In this document: one piece after another, positions 1-15,440 of the stretch | Numbering within the stretch: position 1 is the stretch's first letter | How the letters are laid out: each line of letters starts with the position of its first letter | Notes under the pieces: generated by a model | Database searches by the model: none | Seen by the model: the letters and a program-made list of their open reading frames with translations, nothing else | Told to the model about the DNA's origin: nothing | Assembly (NCBI RefSeq): GCF_026213295.1 | Contig: NC_079422.1 | Coordinates: 25,917,299 to 25,981,298, forward strand | Source: Gadus chalcogrammus | Lineage: Eukaryota; Chordata; Actinopteri; Gadiformes; Gadidae | DNA length: 64,000 bases | Reading direction: 5' to 3' | Made by a program: the position numbers and the translations under genes

Positions 1-97
1 CGCACACCTACACAAACATAAACCATTTCCTCTGTCATAACAAGAGAATGGCTAAAATTAACACAGTGCGCGTGTTTGTGTGTAGGACTGTGTCTGT

Positions 98-1610
<1,513 letters not shown>

Positions 1611-1816
1611 TCATTCATCCATTAATACACACGTTCACACACCGACGGCGGTGTCGACCACACAGGGCGACAGCCAGCTCGTCTGGAGCAGTGAGGGTGA
1701 AGTGTCTCGCTCGGGGACACCTCGACACTCGGTTAGGAGGAGCCAGGGATTGAGCTAGCAGCCTACCGGTGACCGGCCAACCCGCTCTACCTTCTGAGCC
1801 ACCTGCGCCCCCCCCC
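1611..1816 (-). mobile_element. tRNA-derived SINE copy 1
   Basis: Read on the minus strand it has an A-box-like GTGGCTCAGAAGGTAGAGCG, a degenerate B box, then GGCTCCTCCTAACCGAGTGT and GTCGGTGTGTGAACGTGTG. The same body occurs at 52095-52330 and 61145-61437. Confidence 0.8.
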
Positions 1817-2621
1817 AATGCTTCTCTTGAGCTCTCTAACTGATCCTGAAGTCCAGAATTGTTTTCATAACAGCTCTGACCTGATTCCTACCCGTCAACA
1901 GCTCTGCTTCAGACCGGTCAGAACTGGTCAATCACGGGCGCCGACCGGGGTCTGATAGCGCTGATGTCAGATCGACCCGTTGGTCGGCGGAGCCTGCGTC
2001 ACTCCCAGCGTGTGACAACCCCTGGCAGGCGGACGGACCCCCTGCGGCCACACAGATAAAGGAAACATGCGTAATGGGCCCAGCAGGCGTTATCAATACA
2101 TCAATAACCCCAGAGAAAACAAGGCCCGATTCACTCTGGGGGGGGCAACATGGGGGAGTGTTTTCATACTATTTTTGGAGAATTCAAAATGTTGTTTGTG
2201 GTTATAAAGATCCACTGCTGGCGTCTAAAACTGAAACTCAATCATGTCTCTTGTTCTAGTTATTTACTTGATGTCCCCATAGTTTTCGTACAACGAATGT
2301 CCGCCTCTTCGGTCCACCGCCTCATTGACCCCTTTTAGCCAATGGCAAACGGCCATCACATCAACCTGTGTTTCCCCGGTGTCACTGCACTCAGAGCTGG
2401 GTTGTTTAGGGTGATGGTGCTGATGGTGACCTTCATGGGGTTCAGCCTGACCAGCTGGTGTTTACCGCCTGCCTGACAGAACGCATCACACAGCTGCGGG
2501 CGTGCGGGTTTGTAATTGGAATCAATCCAAACCCATAGTCTGGCGGGCTGCTTTTGTGTGGCTGAGCTGCTGGTGTTTTCCAGAGCCTCATACAAGTATA
2601 ACAGGATCTACCTCAAAGAGG

Positions 2622-2790
2622 CATCTACATTTACATTCAGGGCATTTAGCAGACACTTTTATCCTAAGCGCCTCACAATAAGTGCATTGATCAGAAGAAA
2701 GAGAAACAACAATCGCTAGGTTAACCCACTGTTAGATGTCAGATGTTACATAATGCCAAGTACTGTTTTTAAGTGCCAGGACGTACAACA
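2622..2790 (+). repeat. Teleost interspersed repeat, copy 1
   Basis: Starts ACATTTACATTCAGGGCATT and continues AGCAGACACTTTTATCC...CAATAAGTGCATT...AGAAACAACAATCGCTAGG. Two other copies are in this window at 35584-35820 and, reversed, 41594-41782. This is a very common short interspersed sequence in fish genomes. Confidence 0.8.
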
Positions 2791-4580
2791 TACAATATGT
2801 GTGTCAGAGGGGTGGAGAGTAGTGTCTAGGTGGACTCTGAGACAAGAGACATGTTAGTGTAGTTTGACTTGTACGATGTGTCTCTGTAATAGAGAGCTGG
2901 TATGTTCTAGTATAGTTTGAGTTAGATGGTGTGTATCTGTGATTGAGAGAGCTGGTGGTGGACTGCGAGATGTCGTGGTTGTTTAACATGAACAGGAGCG
3001 ACAGGAGCTGGCTGGAGGGGCGAGTTCCAATCAGGGCCGTGGCACCAAATCCTGGGCCCTGTATACAAGAGGTACTGATGGGCCCCCCCCCCCCCGAATT
3101 CCACCTACCAGCCCCCTGCGCTGAATTGTTGACAGGGGGGGGGGGGGGGGGTGTGGCCGTGTGCGACTCCTAACAGTTGGTGGTTGGTGGATAATTCAAA
3201 AGAAATAAAAAACTTTTTTTTTTGTTTTTTGGGCCCCCCCTCTGCCTTGGGCCCCCCCAGGACTGCCTCACTTTCCCCCGCAGTCCGTCGGCCCTGGTTC
3301 CAATACTGTGTGTTTTGAAGGTATTTGGCGCGACACGCATAGCTGTGAGCCAAAGATGAGAGCGTAAACAGCGACACGATCTTTGGCTCAGACACACACA
3401 CGCCACGTACGCAGGCCTGCAGGTACACGCAATCATGCACCCATCCGTATGCACACGCACACACATACACAAATATACACACACACACGCACATGCACAC
3501 ACATACACACACGCCAGGTACGTAGCATGCCGGTACACCCAAACATGCACACATCCGCACTCACGCGCACACGCATACGCACGCACGTGCATGAAAGCAC
3601 ACGCACACACATACACACGCACCCACATAAACACACACACAACCACACAAAGTATCGAGGATTGTTTTGTCAGTTCAAACTGCACAATAGGACGGACGGA
3701 CCTGTTGGGTAACACAATAATTATCGAAGGCCTTTCGTACCTTCCGGAAGGCGACCAAACAAGGTAACAGAAGAATCCAACTTATAAACAATCACTTCAG
3801 CCTGTAGCTGTACTGGACTTCAATCCCTGTTTTACTACTGACTATTTCACTAGAATCTTCTGTTTAATAAACACGTTCAACCTTTCACAAACACCTTGAG
3901 GACTCGTGCGATCCAAACAGAAACACACACTCCCATTAGGTGCTGGTATCGGGTCGGCTTGGTGAGGACTGCGGCTGGTCCGGTGTTAGAGGGATCACTT
4001 GGGAGCCACGCAGTTGGACTGAACCCAGCTGTCTGGGTCCACCAGCTGGAGCCAGTGTGTGGGTGGGGTGGGTGGGGACACATACCTCCAGTCTCACTGC
4101 GTGGGTGCAGCGTTGGGCCACTGCATCACGTCAAGATCAGGGATCAGTCCTCGGGCACGGGCTCGAAGCACCAAGCGTCAAGGATTGGACAGACTTGAGT
4201 AGAGGTGGATGTATTAAATACAGATTTCATCATTATAACAATGTCAGGGCGCGCATTCCTTAAAGGAATTACTTATAGTGTAAGACCGCAGCTGGGAATC
4301 AACACACTGATGTCTACTTCATGAACTCTACATTTGACTCACTTATTATGACTCATAATATACAACATCATTCTGTTTACTCCGTAGAAGAAGACCAATT
4401 TGCGATGAAGCAAGCTGGTTGATTCGTGACAGGGCTTTGCTGTGTGAACACAGAATATTTAGGGCATGTCGCCGCGATGCGATTACCAACAGCATGTTGA
4501 CTATAAACGGCCTGGCCTAAGAGTGTGTGTGCCAAAGTGTGTGTGGTGCTTTCAGAGCCCAATATGTGAGTCCCTTCTAG
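2791..4580. other. No gene seen; CA-rich imperfect repeat
   Basis: Includes C and G homopolymers (3088-3098, 3136-3151) and an imperfect CA/CGCA tract (3390-3640). No coding exon supported. Confidence 0.6.
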
Positions 4581-4981
<401 letters not shown>

Positions 4982-4983
<2 letters not shown>

Positions 4984-6844
4984 AGCCGGCCAACTGGAAC
5001 TGGTTTAGACTGGAATCCTCCTGGGGAACTCACCAGAAACAAACAGGAACCACCAGGAAGCGTCCACCGCCGGTTATCAGCACCCCTCTGATAATGGTTC
5101 TGATGTGGTGAGCTGTGAACCACGCAAGCAGGCCACACAGGCCGCATCCCCGCTGCCTTCTGGGTAACAGGAGGTCGTTTGGTGGGGGGGGGGGGGGGGG
5201 GGGGGACGCAGCCAACGCCTGCGGTTAAGACCTGCAGCTGCTCTAATTAGTTTGCTCGTGAGTAAGACCTTTTACGCCCAGGCTCGGGGTTCCCGAGTTG
5301 TGTTCTTGATAAACGATAAAACGGGTTGGGCGAGCGAGTTCACAGGTTCGTTCGGGAATCGACCGTGTTTTTGAGTTCGGTACGAGGCGGTGGCCGGGAC
5401 CAGATGGAGGAATAATTAGGGAGTAGGTGTAGGTGGAGAACAGTATCTCTCTACAGTGGAAAACTAGGAGGCCATGAATAAACACATGAATGAACGGGTT
5501 TCTTCATAAACACACGCTGCGAACAAACATGGCTATTGCAGACTTCCCAGGGAGTGAGAAACTGTTTGCTAGCTGGATGTGTGAGTGAGTGTTTCATCAG
5601 CCTGAGTATGGCTAATCGGAAGCTAAGCTATTAAAAGCAGTTGAATGACAAGGACTCTCTGCGGCCCTATGCCACCATTGCCATATATGGGCCTTTGCCT
5701 TATGAGGCAAAACGCGCCTCCAAGACTCTGGACGCCAAGGAAGCAGCTTATTGGCTCGACAGATGAAACTGTCGATTCAATTAAAATGTATATACAGTGG
5801 GGGATTATTATTAGATATATATTTCTTTATTTCTGTGTATATAAATGTACCTTTTATTTATTATTATATTTTATTTGAGTAATTACTTAATTTTTGTATC
5901 CTTATTATGTTGGTGCAAGTGTCTTTCTGTGTATTTTGTAAAAAATAAAAAAAACGACAATAAATATATTCAAAAAAAAAAAAAAAACTCAGTTGCTCTT
6001 ACACTGTAGATGCGCTGGACTTGATACGATCCGTAATGCTTACCATTTCAGTAGAAACTTTAGTTTCACTCTATTATCCTGACATACTGCCAGCTCTAGA
6101 CCGGCTGTCATCAGAAACATGTGGGTAATCTGCGCAACAGAAGTGGCGTTGTGCCCGTTCATTCAGAAGATTACCCGACGTTATGAATTAAAATGGTTGG
6201 CGGCAGGAAATGACCAGTTGTTGTTTGTTTGGTTGTAGGAATCGATATCCTATCAAAATTCTGTGAGAACCACGACCGTTTCGGGGTTAACGGCGACGTC
6301 TTCAGGAATATTAGCTTTCGAATGAAATAGAGGGCGCAGTACAGATGCATCATGGGATTTGGCGCTGCGTGCGGATACTCTGCCATTTTGAGATGACTCA
6401 TGAGAGCAGTAGAACTTTAAAGTCCTCAAGCGACGTAAATGTACCATAATCTAGGCTAATGAAAACCTTGTTTTTAACCACATCTCACATGAGGAACAGT
6501 GAGGTAGCTTCAAACACAATAATGTCTCCCCATAAAGACATACCATATCACGATTAATCACAAACAAATAACCAAAACAAAAACCAAAACACTGCATACA
6601 ACATAAACAACACTCCAGTGCTCCTATGCTGGCGGTCATGAGATCATGAATTTGAACTCATGGTTGTATAATAAGTACAACCAAAATAAGTGGTCCCAAA
6701 AGTGTTAGTGACATCCACGTTTCCCCCTCAAATGATGGTGAAAAGCTGCCCTCGGACGCCTTTGAACGCATAAAGGTAAACACTTTAAAATCAGTCATGG
6801 GAGTTTATATACGCTGGAGGTATACACGTCACTCTCTTACAGAG
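4982..6844. other. No gene seen; poly-G run and retro-like fragment
   Basis: 5180-5205 is a long G homopolymer. 5640-5990 is described separately. The remainder is unique sequence with no supported exon. Confidence 0.55.
5632..5990 (+). pseudogene. Possible retrocopy or element 3' end with poly(A)
   Basis: Within 5634-5766 one frame reads KQLNDKDSLRPYATIAIYGP and then EAKRASKTLDAKEAAYWLDR followed by TGA, protein-like in composition. It is followed by an AT-rich segment, AATAAA (5960) and a 15-base A run (5974 on). I do not recognise the protein; it could be a truncated retrocopy or the tail of a transposable element. Confidence 0.35.
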
Positions 6845-7325
6845 CCAAACAATTTTACTAATCTAGACACTCAGAAAACCCCCCAGAGGAGGAAGAGCAA
6901 TAAACCAGAGTCTACGTCCTGTTGCGCTAACATCAGCAGCGGTATCCATGGCGACCGGAGCGGCGGCCTCCGTAAGACCGTAAAGGGCGGGGCCTCGGCC
7001 CGTCTCTGATAGCCAGGCAGACGGGAGCCTCCACACCGGGTTATAACCCCGGGTGGAGACCTCCCCCGCCCACCTGGAGTAAGGCCCCTCCCAGCGGGTG
7101 TTAGGCTCCACCCCCCCGGGGGGACAGCGCTAGACGGTGTCGAGATAAGGTTCTCCTGAATCCAGGAAGATGGCGGCTCTGGGAGCGGCGCCAGGACCTC
7201 GAAGGCACCGGACGGGAGGGACTGAGTTCTGAAGAAAGGGTTCGGAAGAAGGGGTTGGGCCAAACAATTTAACTAAACAAGACACTCAAAACCCCCCAGA
7301 GGAGGAAGAGCAATAAACCCGAGTC
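6845..7325. repeat. Duplicated block A, flanked by a 66-bp direct repeat
   Basis: The 345-bp block 6915-7259 (starting CGTCCTGTTGCGCTAACATC) recurs at 9146-9478 with few changes. Here it is flanked on both sides by near-identical ~66 bp (6845-6912 and 7260-7325, CCAAACAATTT...GAGGAGGAAGAGCAATAAAC). Confidence 0.88.
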
Positions 7326-7952
7326 TGTTGTCTTAGTCATGAGTCAGTCGGTCTCTACTCTCTAGTGGTCAGAGGTGCGTAACGTTGACGTCCAAGGAAT
7401 CCGACCTTAGCTTCTTCACTGTCAATGTTCTCGGAATAGAAGCGTAGAGCTAAAGTAAGGCTCTATGCTAAACCTTATTTAGCGTAGAGCTAAATGTTTA
7501 AGGTAAACATAAACATTAACATTTAGCTACTATTAATGTATAAAAAATAGTATATCAATCGAAATTAAAATTAATATAATTGTACTTAAAAATGTAAATA
7601 ATATAAAAAAATATTGTCATTTTTTGCAATCATAATTTTATTCTCAGTTGAGGCTAACCGTCTCCTAGATGGGGTGCACCCTTTTCATTGTGTTTCCCCG
7701 TCTGTACTACCGACCTGATGCTCTTTGCATAACAAGTTCCTGCACGCACACGCACATACACACACACACACAGACGGCAAACCACAACACTGCATCCTAC
7801 TGCCACCAGGCAACCGATGACGAGCCAACCAGTCGGATCCAGTTTAGACCAGTCCCTCTCTCCCTCTCAGCCTATCAGCAGCCAGCACCACCCTGGGGCC
7901 TTACATATCAGATGGATCACACACTGACCTACTCGCTCCAACGGCGTCTGGG

Positions 7953-8350
<398 letters not shown>

Positions 8351-8874
8351 TGGTGGTTGGAGGGTTAAGCCATACTGGTTTGGACTGGTTTGGAGTGCTG
8401 TTGCGGTTGGTTTTCTGCAGTTCTCGGCCGTTCTCACGGTCATCCTAATCTACCTGTGAAAACACCTTCATATCAGACTCCCCCTGGCTGGTTGTTTTGA
8501 CCATGTGACCATATGGACGTCCAGGAACACAGTGTGCCCCAGACAGGTCGTGGTAGGCGTCAGGGTGTGTGGGTATCTCTGTTCACCCAGAGGAATGCAG
8601 TTCAAAGGTCAAAGTGCAGGAGGCAGCGGCAGTTATGACGGAGACACAACGCAGAGTGCTCCCCTGTATGGGTTCACACCCGTCCTATCCCTCTAAAGAT
8701 TTGATTGTTGCAAAGCTAGATGGAGTCATAAAGGTTTGATGAGTTAGCCTTCTGTTTGCTTTGCTCAGCAGTCAGTAGCTCAGCAGTGTGGCCGATCTCG
8801 TTTGGTAGGACTTCACCTTTAGGCAGCGAGGTTAGCCTGAGCCAGCTGATGTAGAGCAGGAATATATCTATATC

Positions 8875-8875
<1 letters not shown>

Positions 8876-8927
<52 letters not shown>
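8876..8927 (+). repeat. (GA)n microsatellite
   Basis: About 52 bp of uninterrupted GA. Confidence 0.97.
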
Positions 8928-8930
<3 letters not shown>

Positions 8931-9145
8931 CACTGTATATACACCTACGTTTTAATCTTTCTATTGTGCTGTATTTTTAGGCGGTTTAACGGTTTGACTC
9001 TCTGTGACGTGGCCATGTGACTGGACGTGTTCCAGGCCACTTAAGCCCCGCTGTGAGACCTGACCTGGAAAGGGGAAGGGGAAGTTCACGGCTCGGGTAA
9101 AGTGGGTCAGTGCTGCTCCACATCCATCCAAGCGGTGACTCACTG

Positions 9146-9478
9146 CGTCCTGTTGCGCTAACATCAGCAACGGTATCCATGGCGACCGGAGCGGCGGCCT
9201 CCGTAAGGCCGTAAAGGGCGGGGCTCGGGCCGTCTCTGACAGCCAGGCAGACGGGAGCCTCCACACCGGGTTATAACCCCGGGTGGAGACCTCCCCCGCC
9301 CACCTGGAGTTAGGCCCCTCCCAGCGGGTGTTAGGCTCCACCCCCCGGGGGGGACAGCGCTAGATGGTGTCGAGATAAGGTTCTCCTGAATCCAGGAAGA
9401 TGGCCGCGCTGGGAGCGGAGCCAGGACCTCGAAGGCACCGGACGGGAGGGACTGAGTTCTGAAGAAGGGGTTGAGATA
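9146..9478. repeat. Duplicated block B
   Basis: Second copy of the block at 6915-7259; identical over long stretches (for example CCACACCGGGTTATAACCCC) with scattered substitutions. The 66-bp flanking repeats of block A are absent here. Confidence 0.88.
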
Positions 9479-9479
9479 C

Positions 9480-9890
9480 AAGGAGCTAGTTCTGAAGAAG
9501 GTGTTATTGAGAAGGGGTTCCTCAGAAGGGGTTCCTGAGAAGAAGTTCTTAAAAAGGCGTTCTTAAGAAGGTGTTCATAATAAGGGGTTGGTGCTGAACA
9601 AGGTGTTCTGATGAAGGTGCTCTGAAGAAGGGGTTCTTGAGAAGTGGTTCTGAAGAAGGTGTTCTGAAGAAAGGGTTCCTCAGAAGGGGTTCTTGAGAAG
9701 CGGTTCTGAAGGTGTTCTGAAGAGAGGGTTCCTCTGAAGGGGTTCTTGAGAAGCGGTTCTGAAGAAGGCGTTCTGAAGAAAGGGTTCCTCAGAAGGGGTT
9801 CTTGAGAAGGTGTTCTGAAGAAAGGGTTCCTCAGAAGGGGTTCTTGAGTAGCGGTTCTCAGGATGGGGTTCCAGCAGGTTCTCCAGCAGG
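9480..9890. repeat. Degenerate GAAG minisatellite
   Basis: Units of about 24 bp related to GTTCTGAAGAAGGGGTTCTT, with irregular order. It starts right at the end of duplicated block B, whose last bases (GAGTTCTGAAGAAGGGGTT) appear to be the seed. Confidence 0.85.
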
Positions 9891-11038
9891 CTAAACGCTG
9901 CACTCACACTCACAAGGCCTTGGGACGGAAAAGGTGGTGATACTAGTGACTAAATCCAAACAAACCCTTCTGTTAACTGGTTTGCCTGTAGAATAGCTGC
10001 AGGCTACGGCTCACGACTCTTCTCCAGAACGGTTACGACCGCACTGAAGGCCTGCTGCGCTTCAGAATGACGTCGTCTGAACAACGCAACGCCGGCACGA
10101 TCAAAGCACTCCCATAAAAGAGGATTCTCTAGAATAAGTACACCGTTTCAGTCAAGAAGTGAGCAATAGTTCCAAGAAGCTCATAAAAGCGAGGCTGTGT
10201 GTTGCTGCGAGAAATTCAAATGAATCATATAATCCCAGTCTAATTCAGCTGCGTTGTGTTCTAACGTGACCCTGGACTGCACCATCATGTAGGGGTGTCC
10301 ACGGACTACACCATCATGCGGACAGGGGTGGGTGTTGGGGCTGTGTTCCACCTGGTGTGGTATCCATGGCGACCAGGTGAAACCCCCACACCTTGCCACC
10401 ATAGAGAACCAAGGGGCCGAGATACGCCGTGAGATATTTGAAGATACTTATTTCACAATTCAATGGATATCATTTGATGTCCGCGTTTCGGCTTTTCTAC
10501 GCTGCGCAGCCGAAGAAGACCCCCCCAGGCCGATGGTCTTAGACTGGTTCCCTGCTGTCTGGACTTCCTGTGGTTGGTCGGGTGGAGGTGATGGAGAGGG
10601 GAAGAGGGCGGTAAACATGACTCCATCACAGGCCCGGTGGTTCCATCGCTCACCAGCCGGCGAGGGGAAAAAGGCACTTATGGGGGCCAGCGCGGACATC
10701 CATTCAGGTTCTGGAAGGATAAACATAGATCTGACCAGAGGAGGGAACTACGCTTGGCCGAACACGGTACCAGAGTAGCCCCTGGCTCCTGCTGCACAAC
10801 CCAGTAGATCCCATCAGTAGTGACTACGATGTCCATTGTTGTTTAGATCGCTCTTGGTCTGACTGGTGTATGCTATATTAGACACTTCATGTCTTGATGA
10901 GATGCAAAATTAAGTATCTTCATCTATTCATGAGTCCGATTCCAAAGTTTATCCAAACAAATATTAAATTAAAGTAAAGATTATTGTTGAAAAATAAAAA
11001 CACAAGACGTGCAAAACAAGCCAGGTCTAAAGGACATT
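9891..11038. other. No gene seen
   Basis: Unique sequence. A 148-codon frame at 10332 has no recognisable domain or splice context and is not accepted as a gene. Confidence 0.55.
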
Positions 11039-11375
11039 AGATCCGCCCCCTCCATTTCTGCCTTCAAATCTAGGCTAAAAACCCACCTCTACTCCATGGC
11101 CTTCCTTGCCCCTTGACCTTTTAGCCTACCTCCTGTTCATGTCTGTGTGGTATGCCCTGGAAATGAATGTTCCCCCTTTGTATTACTATGACCTCTATAT
11201 ATTGTTGTGTTGTTGTATTTTATTCACTTTTTTATCTTTATTTATTATTATAATTATAATTATTATTATTGTTATTTTTAATTATCATTATTATTTTTAT
11301 CTTATTGTACAGCACTTTGGTCAGTGTATGCTGTGTGTATATGTGCTCTATAAATAAAACTTACTTACTTACTTA
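11039..11375 (+). mobile_element. LINE (L2/Rex-like) 3' end
   Basis: One frame reads RSAPSISAFKSRLKTHLYSM then AFLAP and stop, the typical C-terminus of fish L2-like reverse transcriptases. It continues with an AT-rich 3' UTR, GCACTTTGGTCAGTG, CTCTATAAATAAA and ends in (ACTT)n. Confidence 0.8.
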
Positions 11376-11934
11376 CTACTAAAGACAGTGTGCTTTCCAG
11401 CCAAACCCACCCCCGGGGCCTCAGGTCCTTTCCTTTTAAGGACACTTTTCCCTGTAGCAGGAGCACACACAGCACACACATCAATTAACAAAACAAACAC
11501 ACGCACACACACACACAATACTGACTGAATGAAAACAAAATAACTGGCTCGTACTACACGATCAATATATTGTCTCTCTCTCTGCAGAGACCACAGCATG
11601 GCGGCGACATGTGACGGGTCGCTCGGCCATCAGAGGTCTTACGAGGAGAATAAATCAGCAGGATTAGCGGGTGTGAGGAAGTGTTCTCTTGGAGGGGAAT
11701 ACGGCGCGCTCAGCAGGGGTTAATGTGCTTAGCGCGACAGATTACAGGAGGAACCGAGAGCCCAGGTGACCGCCACCAACGGCCAGTTGAAACCGGTTCC
11801 CCGCCAGAAGGAATCAACACGGCGATCGGTTGAGATGACCGCACACGAAGGCGCGGGCGAAGGCACCTCCCCCTCACGGGGACACTGTGTACGGGAATAC
11901 AATCAACACTCAGAGAGAGATACGGTTTGTTTGT

Positions 11935-11935
<1 letters not shown>

Positions 11936-11983
<48 letters not shown>

Positions 11984-12002
11984 CAGGGAGAGGGAGAGAG
12001 GG

Positions 12003-12055
<53 letters not shown>

Positions 12056-12592
12056 GGGGGGGGGGGCGAGGGAGTAATGGGGGGAGAGCAAGAGAGGGAG
12101 AGCGAGATTGAGAGAGAGGGTTGGAGAGAGAGAGAGAGAGAGAGGGGGGGGGAGGGAGGGATGGGGGAGAACAAGAGAGGGAGAGCGAGAGGGAGAGCGA
12201 GAGGGTTGGAGAGAGAGGGAGAGAGAGAGAGAGAAAGAGAGACAAAGTGAGATACACATGATTCTTGTTTATTCGCTGGGCTTTCGGAGAAAGATAGGGA
12301 GGGAGAGGGAGGTTGAAAGAGAGAGAGTGAGAGGTCATGTAGAAGATAAGGAGGTGGGAGAGAGACAAAGAGATGAATAGAGAGAGTGAGAGAGAGGGGA
12401 AGAGAGGTCTTATAGTGGAGAAGGAGGTTGAAGACGGACAAAGAGAGAGCGGGGTCGGGGGTCGGGGGTCGGGGGTTGTGTGTGTGTGTGGGCGCGGGGA
12501 TAGGTCAGAAGCCGCGTGGAGATTGCAGCGTCTGAGTGGACGGATGGGCACATGACGTGGCCTCCTTTCTCCCGCTAAAAGAAACACTTGTC

Positions 12593-12634
<42 letters not shown>

Positions 12635-12768
12635 GAGAGAGAGAGAGAGAGTGAGAGTGAGAGTGAGAGTGAGAGAGAGAGAGTGAGAGTGAGAGAGAGA
12701 GTGTGAGAGAGAGAGAGAGTGAGAGTGAGAGTGAGAGAGAGAGGGGGCCAGAGAGAGAGAGAGAGAGT

Positions 12769-12806
<38 letters not shown>

Positions 12807-12849
12807 GCCAGAGAGAGAGAGAGAGACAGAGAGACAGAGAGACAGAGAC

Positions 12850-12890
<41 letters not shown>

Positions 12891-12950
12891 CAGAGACAGA
12901 GAGAGAGAGAGAGACAGAGAGACAGAGACAGAGACAGAGAGAGAGAGAGA
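11936..12950 (+). repeat. Long GA-rich purine tract
   Basis: GA blocks at 11938-12050, a G-run at 12046-12067, mixed GAGAGGGA to 12440, and GAGAGTGA/GACAGA blocks 12598-12950. Nearly pure purine on the plus strand for hundreds of bases; may form triplex DNA. Confidence 0.95.
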
Positions 12951-14985
12951 GGCGCTGCTCTCTTTCGCCCCCGCTCTGCTGCAGCGCTGTGTGTGTCGTA
13001 AACAACCCGACGAGGAGCGTGCACGGTGAACACAAGTGCGGCGTTCCGGGCAGCGAGCTGTTGACTCAGCGCTGGACGGGGAGGGGCGGACTCAGGGCCT
13101 TAATCCCAGCGCCGTAGGGGACGGAACGAGGGCCCCTGGCTCACAGGGGCCCCGAACACAACTGAACATGATGTTCACTTTTTATTTACATGGTAGTACT
13201 CATGTATACAGTGATTGAAATAATTATTCCTGATGTATTCATGTTTTTTTTAAATTTATTATTTTTATTTTAACATTGAATAAATAGAACTGGCCTTATG
13301 ACCGTTAGCTGAACTAGCTTCTGAGTGAAGTATAGGCCTATCAATTCATCTATTGGCCATATATATTAATTTCATCTCTCCTCCACATGTTCTGACATCT
13401 AAATTATATTTGTTTTTTTAATTTATTTTTTAATTTTTAAGTAATCCAGTTCTAAACTAAATAGAGTCATCCTCAAAAGCCAACTCCATGCCCTAGCGCC
13501 GAACATCCAAACCCAGCAAGTGGGGCTGGTCCCGGGAACGTGAGGAGAGATCGCCCCCTTGTGGTGACATCCCACGGTACACGCGGTGTCCGGCCCCCTT
13601 GTGGTGACATCGGATGGTACATGCACGGTTACCGGTCCATTTACCGTTGGTCACCTGACATAATAAAACAAAACACTAAATCTAAACATTTTAAGAGCCT
13701 CCTGAGCGAGTTTAGTGGGGAATAAATTGTCAGACAAGTGTCTATTTAAAGTTATTCCCAGTCGTTAAAAGTAGGTAAGGGGTGGATTGAACTACAATAA
13801 ACAACCTTGAGGAAAGACCTGAGGATGTTCTAACACACTGAACGGCTCGTGGCCTCAAAATGGTCACGGCAGGTTTGATTATTTATTTGCACTCAACGTC
13901 TTAAATGTTTAATGGAGGCTACAGCTGATGTTCTCGTTGGCCTACGATTAAAAACTTGATCACGATTAAATTAATGTTTATAATTGTAACGTGTTAAATC
14001 ATTGATTATTATAATGCAAACACATTCTGAAGTCGATGACTGAGAATGTGCCTCGATATCCTTTCTTAATTCTGGACCACGTGGTTTCATACATTTTCTT
14101 TAATCTAATTAAATACAAGTATCAGTATAAGCCTGTATATTTGCAGAAGTCCGTATCGTTTCCGTCTCATGCTTCTTGTACATCTTTCGTTAGAAAGCTG
14201 ATCAAATAAATAATGAGGAAAATAGATTGTTTGTTCCTGGCAGCAACCAGCAGGGGGCAACAAACTCCACTCTCCCGTTCCCGACCGGTCCGGTCATAAC
14301 CGAAACACATCTTCAATCGACTTTTGACCATCCATGAGTAAGGGATGGTCAAAATTCGATTGCCTTGCCTTTGGTAGATAATCTGTCAGGGACCCTGTTA
14401 TCGACCAAAAGGTGATGCTATCTACCAAAGGTTTGAAGTAGGGGTCCTTTTCAGTACTCAAAACCATGACGATATGTATGACTTAAAATTGATCATAGTT
14501 AATTTAATAAGTTCGTATTCAACTTTTTTTTTAAATGAAGATATTCATTAATTGCAAATGAGACATGATCATTAGTTCCACCACCAGCAGCGGTTCCTGA
14601 TCTGGCCGCTAGGGGGTGCCACAGGGAGCAGATTATCGCGTCGAAGGGACACGGCGGCGAGTTGTGTGGATGTGTGGAGCTCTGTCCGGGCAGCGGTGGG
14701 CGATGGCGGACGATGGCCTCATGCCACACGGCCCCCGCCTTCCTAGCAGTTCAGTGCCTGTTACGGTCGCCTGCGTCTCGCTGAGTCGTTCTTCCTGACT
14801 GACCGCCACTCGTTCAGGGCGTTTTCTCGTTGCCCTGACTACCGCCCGCTTGGCCCGTGTGTGCCTTTCCCTGATTGGGCGGATGCTCTGCCCTTCGACC
14901 CTGGACCAGTACGGTCCAATCCTCTCGCCCTGCCCCCTTAACTTAAGGATGCCCTTTGGACTGCGCTTGTTAAGGATTTAAGAAA
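12951..14985. other. No gene seen
   Basis: Mostly unique, AT-rich from 13200. A 50-bp unit containing CCCCCTTGTGGTGACATC occurs twice (13553 and 13594). No supported exon. Confidence 0.55.
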
Positions 14986-15145
14986 TGTCCTAAGCTAAGA
15001 GGCATCCCTAAACTATGGGGGATCCTAAGCTAAGGGGCATCACTAAACTAAGGGGGATCCTAAGCTAAGAGGCATCCCTAAACTATGGGGGATCCTAAAC
15101 TAAGGAACATACTTAGCATAGGGTTCATCCTAAGCTAAGGGGGAC
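14986..15145. repeat. Minisatellite around GGATCCTAAGCTAAGGGGCA
   Basis: Four to five imperfect copies of a ~35-bp unit alternating CCTAAGCTAAG and CCTAAACTA. Confidence 0.85.
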
Positions 15146-15219
15146 CCAAGCCCGCCCCTCTGATTAGGATCCAGCCCCCTTGCCTCCACGTCATCTGTGG
15201 GTTACAAGAACCTGGCAGT

Positions 15220-15440
15220 GTGGCCCCCAGCGTACAATGTCCCGGTGTGGCCCCCAGCCTACAATGTCCCGGTGTGGCCCCCAGCCTACAATGTCCTGGT
15301 GTGGCCCCCAGCGTACAATGTCCTGGTGTGGCCCCCAGCCTAACATGTCCCAGTGTGGCCCCCAGCCTAACATGTCCCGGTGTGGCCCTCACCCTTACAT
15401 GTCCTGATGTGGCCCCCAGCCTAACATGTCCCGGTGTGGC
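15220..15440. repeat. 27-bp minisatellite
   Basis: Eight to nine copies of GTGGCCCCCAGCCTACAATG plus TCCCGGT, with small variation, just upstream of the adam8 5' flank. Confidence 0.93.

Noticed and set aside
10332..10778. 148-codon frame
   Set aside because: No domain or family wording; composition is like translated unique intergenic DNA.
11710..13035. Long SLSLSL and RERERE frames
   Set aside because: Pure consequence of the GA/CT tract in both strands; no splice context.
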